Assembly (NCBI GenBank): GCA_000434735.1
Contig: FR881190.1
Span: 17,599-81,598, forward strand
Direction of reading: 5' to 3'
Source of the DNA: Bacteroides sp. CAG:530
GTDB lineage: Bacteria; Bacteroidota; Bacteroidia; Bacteroidales; Bacteroidaceae
Length of the DNA: 64,000 nt
The position numbers were made by a program, and so were the translations under genes. Shown here piece after piece: positions 16,779-25,284 of the stretch (position 1 is its first letter; the number at the start of each line of letters is the position of its first letter). Below the pieces are notes generated by a model that was not told the origin of the DNA, did not search any database, and worked only from the letters and a program-made list of their open reading frames with translations.

Positions 16779-18344
16779 ATGTTTACGATAAAGAAATCAA
16801 TTACCTTATGTGCTACGCTGATGTTAGGTCTTATGTTCAGCTTCTGTTCTAATACGGTAGACGTGTATGCAGGACGATATGGTGAAAGCGAGAAATCCGA
16901 AGACCATGATAATCCAGAAGTGATAGGAAGTATAGTTCCTATAGAAGCCTTAAGAAATCCGGATAGAGGATTTCATGTGGAATCAGATTTACTTTGTGAT
17001 AACCTGAAAAGTCCGTATAACGATTATGAAGTTTATGAAGACAATTTATATGAGAAGAAACTGGAACTAGTTGATGCCAAGAATGATGGTATAACGCTTG
17101 TTCAGCAATATATTTACCTGACAAAGTGGGTTGATAAAGATTTAGACGATGAGGCTTTGGGCAATGTGCGAAAGATATTCGAATTGTTGAAGAAACAAGG
17201 TTATAAGGCAATTCTTCGTTTTGCATACAATCACGGAGGATTGAACACCTCAGCCGGAGAATCAAAACAATGGATATTGCGGCATATAAACCAGTTGACT
17301 CCGTTGATAAACGAGTATATCGGACAAATTGCAACTGTTCAAGTGGGCTTTATAGGAGCATGGGGCGAGTGGCATAACTCACCGTTGTCCAATGACCAAG
17401 TAGCGAAGAACTCTGTGGTGAATGCGTTGCTTCAGGCATTGCCTGCACCTTATTGTGTGGAGTTGAGATATCCAGCACAGAAAAGGGCTTTGACATTGAA
17501 TAACGAAAGCTATCGTGCTCGCATCGGATTTGCCAACGATTACTTTACGGCTGGAGAGCATTCACATGCTCCTGGAAATGATTTTGTCCCCAATACGGAA
17601 GATTACACGATGGTGGCTGATGAGGTGAAACGCTATAATTATTATGTAAGTGGAGAAATACCTTACAATGAAGATACAGAATGGGGACTTCCTTTCTTGA
17701 TTACGCCAATAAAGTCTTTGAAGATATTGCGTGAACACCGCTATTCAGCGTTCGATATCAGCCAGAATTTCGATTTGAATATCATGAGCTGGAAGCGAGT
17801 AAAGGTTTACCCTTCTTTGCTGGACGAGAATAAGATTCTTTTCGACGCAAGTTATTTTAAGGATGCTGAAGGAAACGATGTGGTGCGTTCGTTCTATGAT
17901 TTCGTGCGCGATCATCTTGGTTATCGTCTGAATTTGCATCCGGAATCTACGGTTAAGGCAGACGGTGGAAACTTGGCATACGACTTGACGATTACTAATA
18001 CGGGTTTTGCTACGGTAATTAATCCTAAAGACGTTTATTTAGTATTGATTTCGGAAGAAAACCAAGTGGTGAAGGAGTTTAAACTGGATGTTGACCCAAA
18101 AAATTGGATTCCGACAACAGAACAAGAGCCCGATGTGGCTGCCAAGTATAGTTTGAAAGGTAGCGTAGCGGCTGGCGTAAGCGGAAAGCTTAAGGTAGGG
18201 CTTTGGATTCCTGAAAAAGGTACGGATGCCATGAAATACAATGCGGATTATGCCATCCGTTTGGCACAGACTAGAAATGTTTCGTATTGGACTGATGCAG
18301 CGGGTAAATATTCGGTAAATATAATAGGAGAGATTGTTTTTTAA
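16779..18344 (+). CDS. DUF4874/DUF4832-like exported protein, possible glycan-active enzyme
   Basis: The 521-residue protein starts with a hydrophobic export signal (MFTIKKSITLCATLMLGLMFSFC). The cysteine is not in a good lipobox, so lipidation is doubtful. Residues 50-230 show the DUF4874 pattern: ALRNPDRGFHVESD, TLVQQYIYLTKW, GYKAILRFAYNH, then VGFIGAWGEWHNSPLS. The second half resembles DUF4832, with a beta-rich end (LTITNTGFATVINPKDVYLVL). The GAWGEWH motif, with an acidic residue at the end of a probable barrel strand, resembles clan-A glycoside hydrolases, but activity is unproven. It is the last full gene of the SusCD locus, and its stop directly abuts the ATG of a short chimeric reading frame. 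Confidence 0.75.
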   Translation: MFTIKKSITLCATLMLGLMFSFCSNTVDVYAGRYGESEKSEDHDNPEVIGSIVPIEALRNPDRGFHVESDLLCDNLKSPYNDYEVYEDNLYEKKLELVDAKNDGITLVQQYIYLTKWVDKDLDDEALGNVRKIFELLKKQGYKAILRFAYNHGGLNTSAGESKQWILRHINQLTPLINEYIGQIATVQVGFIGAWGEWHNSPLSNDQVAKNSVVNALLQALPAPYCVELRYPAQKRALTLNNESYRARIGFANDYFTAGEHSHAPGNDFVPNTEDYTMVADEVKRYNYYVSGEIPYNEDTEWGLPFLITPIKSLKILREHRYSAFDISQNFDLNIMSWKRVKVYPSLLDENKILFDASYFKDAEGNDVVRSFYDFVRDHLGYRLNLHPESTVKADGGNLAYDLTITNTGFATVINPKDVYLVLISEENQVVKEFKLDVDPKNWIPTTEQEPDVAAKYSLKGSVAAGVSGKLKVGLWIPEKGTDAMKYNADYAIRLAQTRNVSYWTDAAGKYSVNIIGEIVF

Positions 18345-18458
18345 ATGAGTAAGTATATAGTTTGTGTTCGTGCAGTTTTGTACGTAACGGCAGCTAACGC
18401 GCTACTGAAAGAGTACGATGGTCTTGATCTTGGTTTTGAACTCGAAAAGCAAGAGTAA
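18345..18458 (+). pseudogene. 37-codon chimeric frame ending in a remnant of the DUF4923 gene
   Basis: An ATG immediately after the preceding stop (TAAATG) opens a 37-residue frame. The first 13 residues (MSKYIVCVRAVLY) are unrelated to the DUF4923 protein. The last 24 are its exact C-terminus (TAANALLKEYDGLDLGFELEKQE with a leading Val), in the original frame and with the original stop. This is best read as the by-product of the duplication that placed the right repeat copy here. A peptide may still be made by translational coupling. Confidence 0.7.
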
Positions 18459-18569
18459 GCATTGGGCATATCTGCCTAATCTCGATTAGATAGGTAGTGT
18501 AAAATAAAAGCATCCGGTTTCATTTCTCTTCTTTTTAAGGAGAAGGTGATAAAACGGGATGCTTTTTTT
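18384..18569 (+). repeat. Direct repeat, right copy
   Basis: These 186 bp match 8601-8777 (four substitutions, a 9-bp insertion). The left edge lies inside the chimeric frame. The right edge is the T-run of the terminator. The insertion point of the SusCD locus relative to the original chromosome is therefore within or next to the DUF4923 3' end. Confidence 0.95.
18506..18569. terminator. Terminator shared by the SusCD locus and the six-gene operon
   Basis: This is the duplicated hairpin AAAAGCATCC / GGATGCTTTT. T-rich flanks exist on both strands, so it can end both convergent transcription units. Confidence 0.8.
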
Positions 18570-18594
18570 GTTTAGAGACTGATAGCGTAAGAGG

Positions 18595-20643
18595 CTACTG
18601 TAAATCGTTGTCCAAGTCTATAGTTATATCGTACAAGTCATCGAATCGGATATTTTCGGATGCGATAGTGCTATTTATAAGTTTGCCATTCTCATTTTTA
18701 TAAGTCTTTATCACTTCGTACGATATGGTATCGTCATTACTGTACGCCTCAATATTGATTTCTTGTTCTTCTATATTCTTCAGTACTATTACTTTTCTAT
18801 ACTCTTGTGATACTGCGGAACATATAGTATAAGATAACCTTATTCTTCTTACTCCTTCTGTTGTACCTAGCACATCCAGAAAGACTTGTTTAGTTAGTAG
18901 CGGATCGTCTACAATCACTCCACAGTCAATTAATCTGTAAGGATGATATTTCAAGACGGCTCTGTTTTTGTCTTTGAAATAGAATACCTTTGATGCCATG
19001 ACTTTCAGTTCCCTTTCATCCTTGCTACGTATTTCAAGACTGTCTTGATCTGTTTCTTCGGTTAAAAGTATATGTCTGTTAGCCAACACTACATCATCAG
19101 TGTCGAGTATATCAAACACCACTTCCACTTTACTGAATACGTTGAAGTCTATCGTACCGCTCATTACCAGTATACGCCTGTAGAAAGTGTAAATTTCCGG
19201 AAATATATTAAGAATGCTGGTTCTTGAAAGTATTGGCTTGGTTATTATCTCTCTCGGAGATACACTGTTGTTGCCATTGTCGGCGTACTGAAGCCTTAAT
19301 TGATAATAGTAACCGTCGGCATCGTCGTTTTCTTCTTCGTTAGACCATGAAACCGTATGAACGTCGCTGTGCTCTTTTACGGTGTATACGAAATTGGCTA
19401 AAGGACTGCAATTGTCTGGAATGGCTATTCCTGGTTCTGTAATGTCGGTTTTCAATCCGTCTTTTTGCTTCCACAGCAAACACTCAGCACATACCAGGTT
19501 GCTCTCGTTCTTGTGGAAGTCATAATTAAATTTGACTTCTATGTTTTTTCTTTTCCATTGTGTACCTAAAACCACTTTTTGCGTGTAGTCATTAAGGTTG
19601 TCGCCTATTACATTATTCTCGTCAAATAAAATGCCCTGTGGAGTATGATGGCTTATCACTGCCGTACGCGTAGAGTAATCTATATGCAGCGAACGTTCGT
19701 TTTCAACACTTCTGTTAGTGTACTTATACTTTAGTCCTATTTTTACCGGACACACTTTAGATAGAATATCCAGCGAATCGGGCTTTACCGCAATGGCGGT
19801 TGTAGGTACAAAGAATTCTTTGAGTACCTTGTCTTGGAAATCTTTGATAATATCATCTATCGCCTTCTTCTCTTCTTCAGTAGTGCCTAAGTTGGCGCAT
19901 TCTATTTTGATGTCTCCGTTTTCCATCAGCTTTTGCGTGAGCCATTCTAGCTGTGTGTGCAGCCCCAAGTGCATACTTTTAATAGGAATTTCTATATCGG
20001 CATCTATATTTGTACTGATGGTTTTCTTGCATCGTTCTAAGTAGGCGGTCATTTTTAGATCGAATGTAGGCTGAAGGGCTGCAAACTGCAGGTCGTATAC
20101 CACTGCCATTTGTCCGCCTTGACCGCTTTTCATGGTAGAATAGATTAATTCGGTTCCGTATTTATCGTATTCCACATTGAAAACAGCTTTAAGGTCACTG
20201 GTAAAAGATGGCCGTTGTGAACTGATAATGGTTCTTACCATATCGCTGGTGTCTGCATCATCTCCCGACGATTCGCCTAACGTAATAAGATATACCTTGC
20301 CGTCTATCCATTGTGGGGTAGTGAGCCGTACCTCAGATGATATAGACTTAATGTTGCTTCTTAGTGTGCTAAAGGCCTTTTCCAGTCGGGCGGGCGTTAT
20401 TTCACATATAGAGCTTAAACGGAGGTAAGAACCTGCTGTATCATCCAGACTTGAGCTGGAAGACGCATCCACCATCTTGTTTTCGTAAAATAGTTGAAGT
20501 CCTAATTCGTACTTATTGTTGTCGCCTGTTCTCTTTGCCATCTTTATTTCATTTGGGAAATAATAAATGACATTTTCATTCTGATGGTCGCCATAGAAGA
20601 CCACGCCTTCATAAATTCCGTATGCTTTTGATAAATCCAGCAT
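18595..20643 (-). CDS. Paralogue F of an unrecognised protein family (last gene of six-gene operon)
   Basis: The 682-residue product has no signal peptide and no clear membrane segment. It carries the shared layout seen in its neighbours: an N-terminal line with YYFP (27-30), then RPSF (144-147) followed by AVFNV (153-157), then MAVVYDL (179-185) and a proline at 192. A helical strand-helix part follows (LEWLTQKLMENGDIKIECAN), then beta-rich C-terminal domains resembling fibronectin or Ig folds (HTVSWSNEEENDDADGYYYQ). These motifs align with the upstream genes over about 200 residues, at low identity. It starts 32 bp after gene E and ends 26 bp before the shared terminator. I cannot name the family; no catalytic motif is visible. 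Confidence 0.7.
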   Translation of the reverse strand: MLDLSKAYGIYEGVVFYGDHQNENVIYYFPNEIKMAKRTGDNNKYELGLQLFYENKMVDASSSSSLDDTAGSYLRLSSICEITPARLEKAFSTLRSNIKSISSEVRLTTPQWIDGKVYLITLGESSGDDADTSDMVRTIISSQRPSFTSDLKAVFNVEYDKYGTELIYSTMKSGQGGQMAVVYDLQFAALQPTFDLKMTAYLERCKKTISTNIDADIEIPIKSMHLGLHTQLEWLTQKLMENGDIKIECANLGTTEEEKKAIDDIIKDFQDKVLKEFFVPTTAIAVKPDSLDILSKVCPVKIGLKYKYTNRSVENERSLHIDYSTRTAVISHHTPQGILFDENNVIGDNLNDYTQKVVLGTQWKRKNIEVKFNYDFHKNESNLVCAECLLWKQKDGLKTDITEPGIAIPDNCSPLANFVYTVKEHSDVHTVSWSNEEENDDADGYYYQLRLQYADNGNNSVSPREIITKPILSRTSILNIFPEIYTFYRRILVMSGTIDFNVFSKVEVVFDILDTDDVVLANRHILLTEETDQDSLEIRSKDERELKVMASKVFYFKDKNRAVLKYHPYRLIDCGVIVDDPLLTKQVFLDVLGTTEGVRRIRLSYTICSAVSQEYRKVIVLKNIEEQEINIEAYSNDDTISYEVIKTYKNENGKLINSTIASENIRFDDLYDITIDLDNDLQ

Positions 20644-20675
20644 TTCTTACCTCCATTTCTGATTAATTAAATAAG

Positions 20676-22928
20676 CTATTCTTCTACAAATTCCAATAGC
20701 ACTTCATCGGTCGAGCTGTTTAGCTTCTTGCTTCTGTATCTGTACTCTTTTCCTTTTGCTACAAACTTGTATGAATAGATTTTACTGTCACCCTTTTTCC
20801 ACGGATATGAGATACTGGCTTCTTCATCGCCGCTTAGTATTAGCTCTTCTATCGGTGTTGTAGAAGTAGCTGGAGTGAAAGTAATTTTTAGTTCTCTAAG
20901 ACTCAGCTTCTTGAAGTCGTCAGGATTCTTCAGTCTGAAGCGGATCGTACGCTCAGGTTTCAAGCTGTCGGCATCAATGTATAAAAAGCCCTCATTGTTA
21001 AACGGAATCCATCCGCCTTCCGCCATTGACCCATCCTTGTTGTAAACACGATAGTAATATTCAAACTTGTTTTTCGGAGTATCCAGACTGCAAGAAACCT
21101 TCAGGGTATCTTCTGCTTTATCCGCATTGAAAGTGAATTGGTTGACTATCGGGTCTTCTTGTATGGTGTCTAATACACGTGTTTCAATGAAAACCTTACT
21201 TATCACATCCCAGTTGGCCATACATTCTATATCTACCTGCCATTTGTTTTCAAATGGGTTTGGCACAATAACTGAAGAGTGTGTGGAATCTTTTTCTGCG
21301 TGAAGCGTGATGTCTTTAGCGTTAGGTATTACATAAGTATACTGCAGTATGTAATCTAATTTCAGCTCGCGGTCGGCTATGATGGAAACCCTCTTGTTCT
21401 CTGAGTTCTTTCCGTCAAAAATCAGCTCCTTGCTCATGATAATCTGGTTATCATAATTAGGACTCTTTACATCCAGCTTAACAATAACCATAGAGGTATG
21501 TTCAAGCACAGACAAATCGTCAAGCATGATTACCAGATCATAGCTTCTGTAGTAGTCAGAAGGGTTAATGGTAATGTAATTGCTGTTTGTTTCGCAAACC
21601 TTTGTCTTCAGCATGCTGGGCAAGAAACCAGGAGTAGAATCCAGATAGATTTGAGACCAATACAGATACTTGTAGTTCTTGGTGCGATGGCGCGTATAAG
21701 TAAAGTTCTTTGATAATACCTTTTCTTCTGCTCCACAGTTAAATGCAAGCGTTTCTACATCATTTACCGGTAATCCGGTTTCCACGTCTACTACCTGACA
21801 GTGAGTAACTACCGACTTGATGAAGTTGCCATCGAAAGTATCGTCCGATAACTTGATGGTTACCTTTTGTCCCTTCACCTCAAGAGCGTCAAGAGTTATC
21901 CATGAAAGGAAGTCTTTAAGCTGAATGTTGGCACTGTCAATCATTTCCTTTATTTGTCCCTGCGGACTAACGGGAATGGTCTTGGCGTTTCTTTGGTTCA
22001 GATTTATATCATAGGTTTGCAGCAGTTCCTGATTACACTCTTTCTTTGTATAGGTCTTATTTGGAATAACGCTTCCGATGATGCCTTGCGTAAGATCGAC
22101 TATGCCTTCTACTAAAGGATTTTTGTTTGATTTTTCCTCTATCAGGGCTTGCTTTTCTTCGAAGAAACGCTTGGTGACTTCTGCTTTCAGCTCGTTCATC
22201 ATCGCCTTCATCGCATCGGCCTTGATATCAGGATCGGTTTCTTCAATCTCTATAGTCAATGCTTTGGTGCCGATTAATTCGTCTACTGTCTTTTCAATGT
22301 CTTTATTGTAGAACAGATATCGTTCACTGCTTTTTGTCTGAACATGATGATATATTAAAGACATGTCCGCCTTCATTCTGGCCTTGAAAACCGGAGTAAT
22401 GCCCAGTATATCCAAGTCGTAGTAAATTAAGGCGGCTATCTCATTACCGCTTAAAGTGGCCACCAGCCTTTTGGCGTCTTCGCCTGTGGTTCTTACTACC
22501 AGTGATGCTCTGTTTGTACCCAGCATAGACGGTCGGAAGTCAGAGCTTACATACCATTTTTTAGGGTCGCTTTCTGCGCCGGCTTGTGCCATCATGAATC
22601 TTACCACTCCCTTATGTAGCGGTGCGGGACAAAGCGTTTTGGCCGAAGCGTTAAACTCTTTTTTGATAGCTTCGCGCACTGTTCCCATCTCCTCATCGGT
22701 GATGTGCAAATCTACATCAAGAGTCAATGCCGTTTCAAGAATACTGTCGTTTTCCTTTCCGGCACCCGACTCCGGTATCAGGGCATACGCCGATATAGCC
22801 GGTTTTCCGCTGTCGCCTATGGCAAGGCGTGGCTTTTGTGTGATATAATAAAACACACTGGGGTCTTTATCGTCTTTATATACCCTAATGTTGCCAACAT
22901 CAAGGTACGGAGGTTGTAAATTCAGCAT
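20676..22928 (-). CDS. Paralogue E of an unrecognised protein family
   Basis: The 750-residue product lacks a signal peptide. Its N-terminus gives the clearest version of the family module: VYKDDKDPSVFYYITQKPRL (16-35), LTLDVDLHITDEE (68-80), then RPSM (132-135), ASLVV (141-145) and ALIYYDLDI (166-174). Residues 185-330 are helical, including DADMKAMM-like amphipathic segments (IKADAMKAMMNELKAEVTKR). The second half is beta-rich, with repeating Ig-like units (NWDVISKVFIETRVLD, FEYYYRVYNKDGSMAEGGW). It begins 2 bp after gene D, implying translational coupling. Function unknown. The module order suggests a structural or scaffold protein rather than an enzyme, but this is inference. Confidence 0.7.
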   Translation of the reverse strand: MLNLQPPYLDVGNIRVYKDDKDPSVFYYITQKPRLAIGDSGKPAISAYALIPESGAGKENDSILETALTLDVDLHITDEEMGTVREAIKKEFNASAKTLCPAPLHKGVVRFMMAQAGAESDPKKWYVSSDFRPSMLGTNRASLVVRTTGEDAKRLVATLSGNEIAALIYYDLDILGITPVFKARMKADMSLIYHHVQTKSSERYLFYNKDIEKTVDELIGTKALTIEIEETDPDIKADAMKAMMNELKAEVTKRFFEEKQALIEEKSNKNPLVEGIVDLTQGIIGSVIPNKTYTKKECNQELLQTYDINLNQRNAKTIPVSPQGQIKEMIDSANIQLKDFLSWITLDALEVKGQKVTIKLSDDTFDGNFIKSVVTHCQVVDVETGLPVNDVETLAFNCGAEEKVLSKNFTYTRHRTKNYKYLYWSQIYLDSTPGFLPSMLKTKVCETNSNYITINPSDYYRSYDLVIMLDDLSVLEHTSMVIVKLDVKSPNYDNQIIMSKELIFDGKNSENKRVSIIADRELKLDYILQYTYVIPNAKDITLHAEKDSTHSSVIVPNPFENKWQVDIECMANWDVISKVFIETRVLDTIQEDPIVNQFTFNADKAEDTLKVSCSLDTPKNKFEYYYRVYNKDGSMAEGGWIPFNNEGFLYIDADSLKPERTIRFRLKNPDDFKKLSLRELKITFTPATSTTPIEELILSGDEEASISYPWKKGDSKIYSYKFVAKGKEYRYRSKKLNSSTDEVLLEFVEE

Positions 22929-22930
22929 AC

Positions 22931-25273
22931 TTATTTGTTTTTAGGTGGTCTTAACATGATAAAGCTATTCTCTGTGCTACCAGTGACAGGCTCTAATTTT
23001 GTACCGTTCATATCATAAAGAGTCATTTCCCATTTTATCGTTATCTTTCTATCGTCAGGGCATAATAGATATATGTATTTAGACTCCAACTCTTTATCCT
23101 TTGGAGAGAACCTGAATTCCATAGGCCTTGTCATGCTTTCCGAAGTCTCAATTTGCACTATGGCACGATAGTACTTTTCTCCTAAATCCAATAAATCTAT
23201 GCCTGCCACTTCTATTCGTCTTAACGGGAGAATAATAGAGTTGGAATCTTTATCGCCCTTTAATTGAGTAGATGAAATCATAGGCATACCTTTTTCATTG
23301 TATTTAAGTTTTACATCATAGGTATAATCTGCAGGTACTTGACTCTGTGAGCAAATGTTTACTTTTACAGGTTCCCACTCGTCTTCTTGCGATAGAGAGA
23401 ACGGGAACAAGCAGTCGCCGTAATGAATCTCACCACTGATTTCCTTTACGCTTTCATCCGGATTTATCGGGAGTTCTACCTTTATGCTTCTTCGTCCGCT
23501 GAATGGGAAATCGGTTACATTAAACGCTCCGTCATCATCTATGATACAAGTCTTTTCGGGCATTGTGATAGGATCAATGTACTTAAAGAAATATGTTACC
23601 TGATAATGTACGGGTTGGTCTAATATCATTTCCAAACTGCGCTTGAATCGTAATTCCTCGTCCAGATTAGAAGACGTAAGCTGCACGGGACCCATAATCA
23701 TTTTTCCTTTGGCATCCTTATAGTACAACTCTACCATATAGCCCGTAACGCTTAAATTGCTTGGAAGGCTCTTTATATCAGGATGAGACTTAAAGCTTAA
23801 ATCTATAATACCTATCTTACCCACATTCACTTGGATAAAACCGCCTTCTGCAGTCTTTTCGGGATACACCACAGGTTCTGAACAACCCTTAAGATATACA
23901 TAAGTAGTGTATTTCACTACGCCAGTATCATTCTTAGGCTTTCTGAAATTCCAAACACATGTAGGATTGCTCTTGTCAAACAAGAATGCATGCTTTCTAT
24001 TATCTGCATCAGCGGACGGATAATCGCATTCCACCTTAATGCTATTGACAAACGGTTCTTCATCCCATAGCGCATTGGCATTGACCATAATCTTGTTAAA
24101 GGCGAAAACCTGCTTAGAGAGGTCTATGGTAGTTACCATTCTCTTTAGCTGTTCATCGCTTACACCTTCAAAGAATTCATAGATATTGGCCTGCGGACAT
24201 ATGTTGAATTCAAAATCTCTATTTTCAGAGAAATTCATTTCTGTGAAGCTCTGCATTTCTTGCGTGATAACCTGACTCAGATTTTCCTTTCTTACTTCTG
24301 GCGTCAATGACTGTATCTTGGATTCGTAGATGCTTTCTATTTTCTTTTGCAAGATAGACATCATGGATTCTCGGATACTTTGCACTACATTTTCATCTAA
24401 ATCGGCATGGTTTTCTATTTCCACGTTCATGAAGCCAAGATCGGTAACCAATTCAGTGAGCTCTTTATAGACTATTTTGTCGCCTTTGCATTTTTTATCT
24501 ACCTTATCTACAAAAGAGTCGATAACGCTTTTCTGAACGGAGCCTGCGTAAATACGGATATCCATTGCCGGCATTCTCATTTTCAGTTTCATGTCAAACC
24601 GGATGGCTATATCCTTATTTCGGTTCATGATGCCATTGTAGAATACAGCGGCTCCCATAGGAGTAAGACGTATGGCTGTGGCACTATTGTTATCGCCGAA
24701 CATGGCAGGCTTTCCACCACCCGAATGCCATTCTATCAGACTTCCTTGTTTAGGTTCCAGCACTTCTACACATCCCGAGGTGTACATTATTGAACCAAAA
24801 TACAATTTGTCTTTATTGGGTTCAATAACAGAATTTATTTCAGAATCTAAATAAGATTTAAACACGTCTGTAGAAGAGCTATCATTGACCATTTCCATAG
24901 CTCTATGTTTCGAAGAGCTATCATTGGCCATTTTCATCGCTCTATGTTTCCTTTTTATGCGAGCTATAATGGCATTATATCTGCTGTTTTGTATTCCACT
25001 CGATGCTATCCGTTCTTTGATTTCTTCTTTTTCTTCATCTGTTACATGTAGATTCACATCAAAGTTTACGCTACCACCCGTAAAGCCTGATACGGCAGTT
25101 TCGTCGGAAGCTTTTGCAGCCGACCAGAACTCAGCATGGAATATCGGAAGATTGGTTTGGTGACTGATTCCTACATGCGGAACAGATCTTATGCAATAGT
25201 ACTTATTACAATCTTCGTGGTCGGGAAAGACCTCTATGTCTTTGTAAATTAGAACACTCGGTAAAGTAATCAT
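22931..25273 (-). CDS. Paralogue D of an unrecognised protein family
   Basis: The 780-residue product has no signal peptide. The family module is present: IEVFPDHEDCNKYYCI (13-28), VNFDVNLHVTDEE (69-81), KPAMFG (188-193) and IAIRFDMKL (222-230). Between the first and second parts lies a 13-residue tandem duplication (109-121 and 122-134, KHRAMKMANDSSS and KHRAMEMVNDSSS), caused by a 39-bp direct repeat. Residues 300-360 are helical and charged (LQKKIESIYESKIQSLTPEV), followed by beta-rich domains to the end. It starts 11 bp after gene C and ends 2 bp before gene E. No recognisable enzyme motif. Confidence 0.7.
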   Translation of the reverse strand: MITLPSVLIYKDIEVFPDHEDCNKYYCIRSVPHVGISHQTNLPIFHAEFWSAAKASDETAVSGFTGGSVNFDVNLHVTDEEKEEIKERIASSGIQNSRYNAIIARIKRKHRAMKMANDSSSKHRAMEMVNDSSSTDVFKSYLDSEINSVIEPNKDKLYFGSIMYTSGCVEVLEPKQGSLIEWHSGGGKPAMFGDNNSATAIRLTPMGAAVFYNGIMNRNKDIAIRFDMKLKMRMPAMDIRIYAGSVQKSVIDSFVDKVDKKCKGDKIVYKELTELVTDLGFMNVEIENHADLDENVVQSIRESMMSILQKKIESIYESKIQSLTPEVRKENLSQVITQEMQSFTEMNFSENRDFEFNICPQANIYEFFEGVSDEQLKRMVTTIDLSKQVFAFNKIMVNANALWDEEPFVNSIKVECDYPSADADNRKHAFLFDKSNPTCVWNFRKPKNDTGVVKYTTYVYLKGCSEPVVYPEKTAEGGFIQVNVGKIGIIDLSFKSHPDIKSLPSNLSVTGYMVELYYKDAKGKMIMGPVQLTSSNLDEELRFKRSLEMILDQPVHYQVTYFFKYIDPITMPEKTCIIDDDGAFNVTDFPFSGRRSIKVELPINPDESVKEISGEIHYGDCLFPFSLSQEDEWEPVKVNICSQSQVPADYTYDVKLKYNEKGMPMISSTQLKGDKDSNSIILPLRRIEVAGIDLLDLGEKYYRAIVQIETSESMTRPMEFRFSPKDKELESKYIYLLCPDDRKITIKWEMTLYDMNGTKLEPVTGSTENSFIMLRPPKNK
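24873..24950. repeat. 39-bp tandem duplication inside paralogue D
   Basis: Two copies (24873-24911 and 24912-24950) begin with GAAGAGCTATCATTG and differ at four positions. The unit is a multiple of three, so the frame is kept. The copies have already diverged by three base changes in codons for two amino acids. Confidence 0.85.
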
Positions 25274-25284
25274 ATTGTCTTAGT

